Positions 11,664-14,176 of a stretch of DNA of 14,176 nt are shown one piece after another. The notes beneath the pieces are model-generated. The model was given only the letters and a program-made list of their open reading frames with translations, did not search any database and was not told where the DNA came from. Within the stretch, counting starts at the first letter, position 1; every line of letters begins with the position of its first letter. Origin of the DNA: Candidatus Aenigmatarchaeota archaeon. GTDB lineage: Archaea > Aenigmatarchaeota > Aenigmatarchaeia > JACPZZ01. The stretch covers positions 1 through 14,176 of the forward strand of contig JACOVS010000018.1 in the NCBI GenBank assembly GCA_016177205.1, given 5' to 3'. Position numbers and translations under genes: made by a program.

Positions 11664-14144
11664 ATGGGAACGCGGCTGCTGACCTCTCTTCTTCTGACAT
11701 TGATACTGTTAACCTCTGTCGCCTTTGCCCAGGATGAAACCACGACCACGACTACAACAACCACGACAACGACTACAACCACGACTACAACGACAACTAC
11801 AAGCACGACGACCACGACAAGTACGACAACCACGGCCGCACCGACAACGACTACCACCCAATCTACGACGACCACGACAACAGCTGCGGGTGGCGGGGGA
11901 GGAGGCGACACGACGACAACGACTACAATAACAACCTCAACCACTACGACAACTACCACGACCACCACAACGCAGCCCAGCTTCGGATGCCAGGCGTACT
12001 TTACGTGCCCGGACGGGAGATCCGGCTCAGGCTGTTCCTACCAGGAGGTCTGCGGTGATACAACAACTACAACGCAGCCTAGCACAGGCGGAGGTGGCGC
12101 AGTGGTTGCGCCAACCCCGGCCGTAACAACCACGCTGCCTGTATGCGCAACCGGTACCAGACAATGCCCGGACGGCCGTTTTGTTGGGCGCAACCCGTAC
12201 AGGAATTGTGAGTTTTACGAATGCCCAACAGAGCTGGACAAAACACCGCCGGTAATCACAGACTTTGAAATTTCGCCTGCAAAAGTTCCGGTAAAAAGCG
12301 AGGTTCGCATAAACTGTAATGCAAGGGACGAAAAGGCGCTGGATAGGAGTGAAATTGTAATATACACGCCTTCTGGAAGGACCGATATTTTCGCAAGCGT
12401 GGGAGGCCGCGGCTATTTTGCCGACCAGGAAGGTGTGTACACAGTTTCCTGCAAGGCCAGGGACAGGTCTGGCAACGCAAACGAACGCACGCAAACCTTC
12501 TTTGTTTTTTCAGGCCCAGCCGCTGGCGCCAAGCAGGCATGCCCGGGTGAATGTTGCGCTTTCGAGAACGATTACGAGGACAAATTCTGCGCCTCAGGGC
12601 TCAGGTGCGAGAACCGTGCGTGCAAGAAGATAGAGTACGGCGAACAGCCGCCCACCGAGGAAATAGCCGGCGTTACAACTGTAAGGCAGATTTTGGACGC
12701 ACCGGGAAGATTCGAAAACAAGGTGGTCAAAGTCGTCGGTAATATCGTCACGTCCTCCTGTGCGGAAGGTTCATCCGGTTCGGGCGGGGGCGGCTTTGGC
12801 AGCCCTGCGCCGAAGGTTGTCAACACAGCAACAGCCAGGGACATTGTAACAGGCCGCGCAACCGCGGTTGCGCAGGCGCAAAGGCCTATAGAGGCTGGCA
12901 AATGTTTCCCGTTCCAAATTGACGACGGCACCGGAAGAATAGGCTTGGTTGGTTTTGGCGGGAGCACCGCCGGTCAAAAAATCGAATTGAAAGGCGTTGT
13001 AAGGACTTATGAATTCGGCGGGGGCATTGTTCCCTTCCTGAAAGTCGAGGGCCGTTCAGATTTCCAGGAAAGGCGCGAAGAGCCTGCGCAGTTTGCGCAG
13101 CCAATGCCGTTTTACACAGGCTCCGAAGGTGGCAACCAGGAATGCTTCAAGGTTGTAAGGAAATACGCAATAAGGCTGGCGCACAACAAAGACGTCAAGA
13201 ATGTTATCAAAGAGGATAGGGACGAGCTATGGAATTACCTGGATCAAAATCATCAGGACACAGTCTCAAAACTCACGGAAACATGCAGGGATGAGCCGGA
13301 AATAGTCACGGATTATCTTTCAAGGGCTGTGGAAAATGAGATTTCAAAAAGTATAAACTATGGGTTTGAAGGTGGGGTCGGCCAGCAATCCGTGCAGCCG
13401 ACCGGATCATTTGAAGGCGGGCGAACAGGTGCGCCGCCGGCAAACGTTGTGCCTATTGTTGTTGTCACACGCGACGTGTCCAACGCGCAGATAGAAGAAT
13501 TAAGGGCGGCCTCCGGCGTTTCCTTCGGCGGTCCTTTGCCCGTAGAGGCCATCAACAGGTTAACCGTCATACGGATGCCCGCACACAGGGACAACATAGA
13601 AAAAATTAGGGGCCTTCCATTTGTAGAGGATGTTAAGGTCGATTCTGTCAATCTTGTGGTGCACGGGGAGGATGTGAACGAAGCTTTTGAAACCAGAAGC
13701 CTTGGCAGGTATGAAATACCCAAGGACGACATACTGAAAAAGCTTGAAGTTATAAAATCGCTCGCTGTCAAGGACGACGACCAGATACTGTTATCGTCGG
13801 GCCAGGACTCCATAATCCAGTCGACCAGCTCCTTGGAAGATTTTGAAAACCTGACAAAACAGCGCGGTGTTGGTTACACGTTTGGCTGGCTTCTGGGCGC
13901 TGCCGCTGAGCAGGAAAAGAAGGACGCTGCGTTCCTTGGCGAACAGGTGGCCCAGCTTGAAGACATCATAACAACACTTGAAACGGTTGCATCAGGCACC
14001 GACGATATAACAATCAAGGCAAACCTGGGCGAGCAGGTAGATATTTTGAAAAAGCAGGTCGAGGGCCTTAAGAAAGAATCGGAAACGAAGAACAAAAACG
14101 CTGGCGGAATTTTGGCTTTGATAAGAAACCTGTTCGGTGGCTAA
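11664..14144 (+). CDS. Large secreted multidomain surface protein with Thr-rich stalk
   Basis: An 826-aa protein exported by an N-terminal signal peptide (residues 1-22, hydrophobic core LLTSLLLTLILLTSVAFA). In order: a Thr-rich stalk (26-103), nearly all Thr with some Ser, Ala and a Gly run, likely O-glycosylated; a Cys-rich piece with TCPDG (~107-130); a second TTTTT/Gly/Pro linker; a similar Cys piece with QCPDG (~159-189); an Ig-like domain beginning DKTPPVITDF (192-283); a Cys cluster with CPGECC (~292-322); an OB-fold-like domain (~337-465: VRQILDAPG, VVKVVGNIV, FQIDDGTG, ELKGVVRTY); a helical region (~490-560); a domain resembling subtilisin propeptide/inhibitor I9 (~594-662); and a coiled coil (~749-812). 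It ends in the amphipathic GGILALIRNLFGG. No protease catalytic triad is visible. Its role at the cell surface is inferred. Confidence 0.9.
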   Translation: MGTRLLTSLLLTLILLTSVAFAQDETTTTTTTTTTTTTTTTTTTTTSTTTTTSTTTTAAPTTTTTQSTTTTTTAAGGGGGGDTTTTTTITTSTTTTTTTTTTTQPSFGCQAYFTCPDGRSGSGCSYQEVCGDTTTTTQPSTGGGGAVVAPTPAVTTTLPVCATGTRQCPDGRFVGRNPYRNCEFYECPTELDKTPPVITDFEISPAKVPVKSEVRINCNARDEKALDRSEIVIYTPSGRTDIFASVGGRGYFADQEGVYTVSCKARDRSGNANERTQTFFVFSGPAAGAKQACPGECCAFENDYEDKFCASGLRCENRACKKIEYGEQPPTEEIAGVTTVRQILDAPGRFENKVVKVVGNIVTSSCAEGSSGSGGGGFGSPAPKVVNTATARDIVTGRATAVAQAQRPIEAGKCFPFQIDDGTGRIGLVGFGGSTAGQKIELKGVVRTYEFGGGIVPFLKVEGRSDFQERREEPAQFAQPMPFYTGSEGGNQECFKVVRKYAIRLAHNKDVKNVIKEDRDELWNYLDQNHQDTVSKLTETCRDEPEIVTDYLSRAVENEISKSINYGFEGGVGQQSVQPTGSFEGGRTGAPPANVVPIVVVTRDVSNAQIEELRAASGVSFGGPLPVEAINRLTVIRMPAHRDNIEKIRGLPFVEDVKVDSVNLVVHGEDVNEAFETRSLGRYEIPKDDILKKLEVIKSLAVKDDDQILLSSGQDSIIQSTSSLEDFENLTKQRGVGYTFGWLLGAAAEQEKKDAAFLGEQVAQLEDIITTLETVASGTDDITIKANLGEQVDILKKQVEGLKKESETKNKNAGGILALIRNLFGG
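11739..11972 (+). repeat. Low-complexity ACN-codon tract encoding the Thr stalk
   Basis: About 230 bp composed almost wholly of threonine codons. ACA, ACG, ACC and ACT are mixed irregularly, so the DNA is not a simple microsatellite. Its complement yields an open valine-rich frame that is an artefact. Confidence 0.9.
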
Positions 14145-14176
14145 AATCGTTTCGGGTTTCAAGCATACTTTTTAAC

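Noticed and set aside
11624..11968. Valine-rich minus-strand frame
   Set aside because: It is the complement of the ACN threonine tract (GTN codons), an artefact of low complexity.

Overview
The window looks like a chromosome segment of a DPANN-type archaeon. The first ~645 bases are the 3' part of a 23S rRNA gene. Most genes have an archaeal TATA-like box centred about 25-28 nt upstream of the start codon, as expected for leaderless transcripts. The few starts with a leader use a GTGA/GGTGATG-type Shine-Dalgarno. The last gene encodes a secreted protein with a long Thr stalk, a style common in DPANN surface proteins. A Diapherotrites- or Micrarchaeota-like source is my guess and cannot be fixed from this sequence alone.

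Layout. 1-645: 23S rRNA from about E. coli position 2598 to the 3' end, interrupted twice. A 33-nt insertion sits inside the universally conserved sarcin-ricin loop and is framed by a bulge-helix-bulge (BHB). A ~290-nt insertion sits in the helix 97 loop and consists of hairpin cassettes. 646-903: hairpins, a T-rich terminator and a promoter. 904-2302: an HEELH protein and, convergent to it, a small four-TM membrane protein. 2368-4299: a HAD hydrolase and malic enzyme, probably one operon. 4300-4635: a second hairpin-array element, then a promoter with a possible leader peptide. 4636-6962: a GNAT-like two-domain protein and an M20 metallopeptidase/deacylase. 6963-10036 (minus): an HEMDH protein and AMP-forming acetyl-CoA synthetase. 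10179-14144 (plus): a REYMH protein, an 87-aa unknown, a DUF167 protein, a zinc-ribbon protein and a large secreted multidomain protein.

Metabolism. Malic enzyme (malate to pyruvate) and acetyl-CoA synthetase (acetate to acetyl-CoA) are central-carbon enzymes. The M20 enzyme could release amino acids from peptides or acylated amino acids. The remaining genes are mostly small conserved or unknown proteins. Three separate genes carry HExxH-like motifs, one of them degenerate (REYMH).

The most unusual content is RNA-level. There is a BHB-framed mini-insertion at the catalytically critical sarcin-ricin loop. There is also a family of modular hairpin arrays, seen inside the 23S gene and, in the opposite orientation, after the malic enzyme gene. 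Between the two locations the linkers are conserved while the stems differ by compensatory changes, which is what a transmitted structured-RNA element would show.
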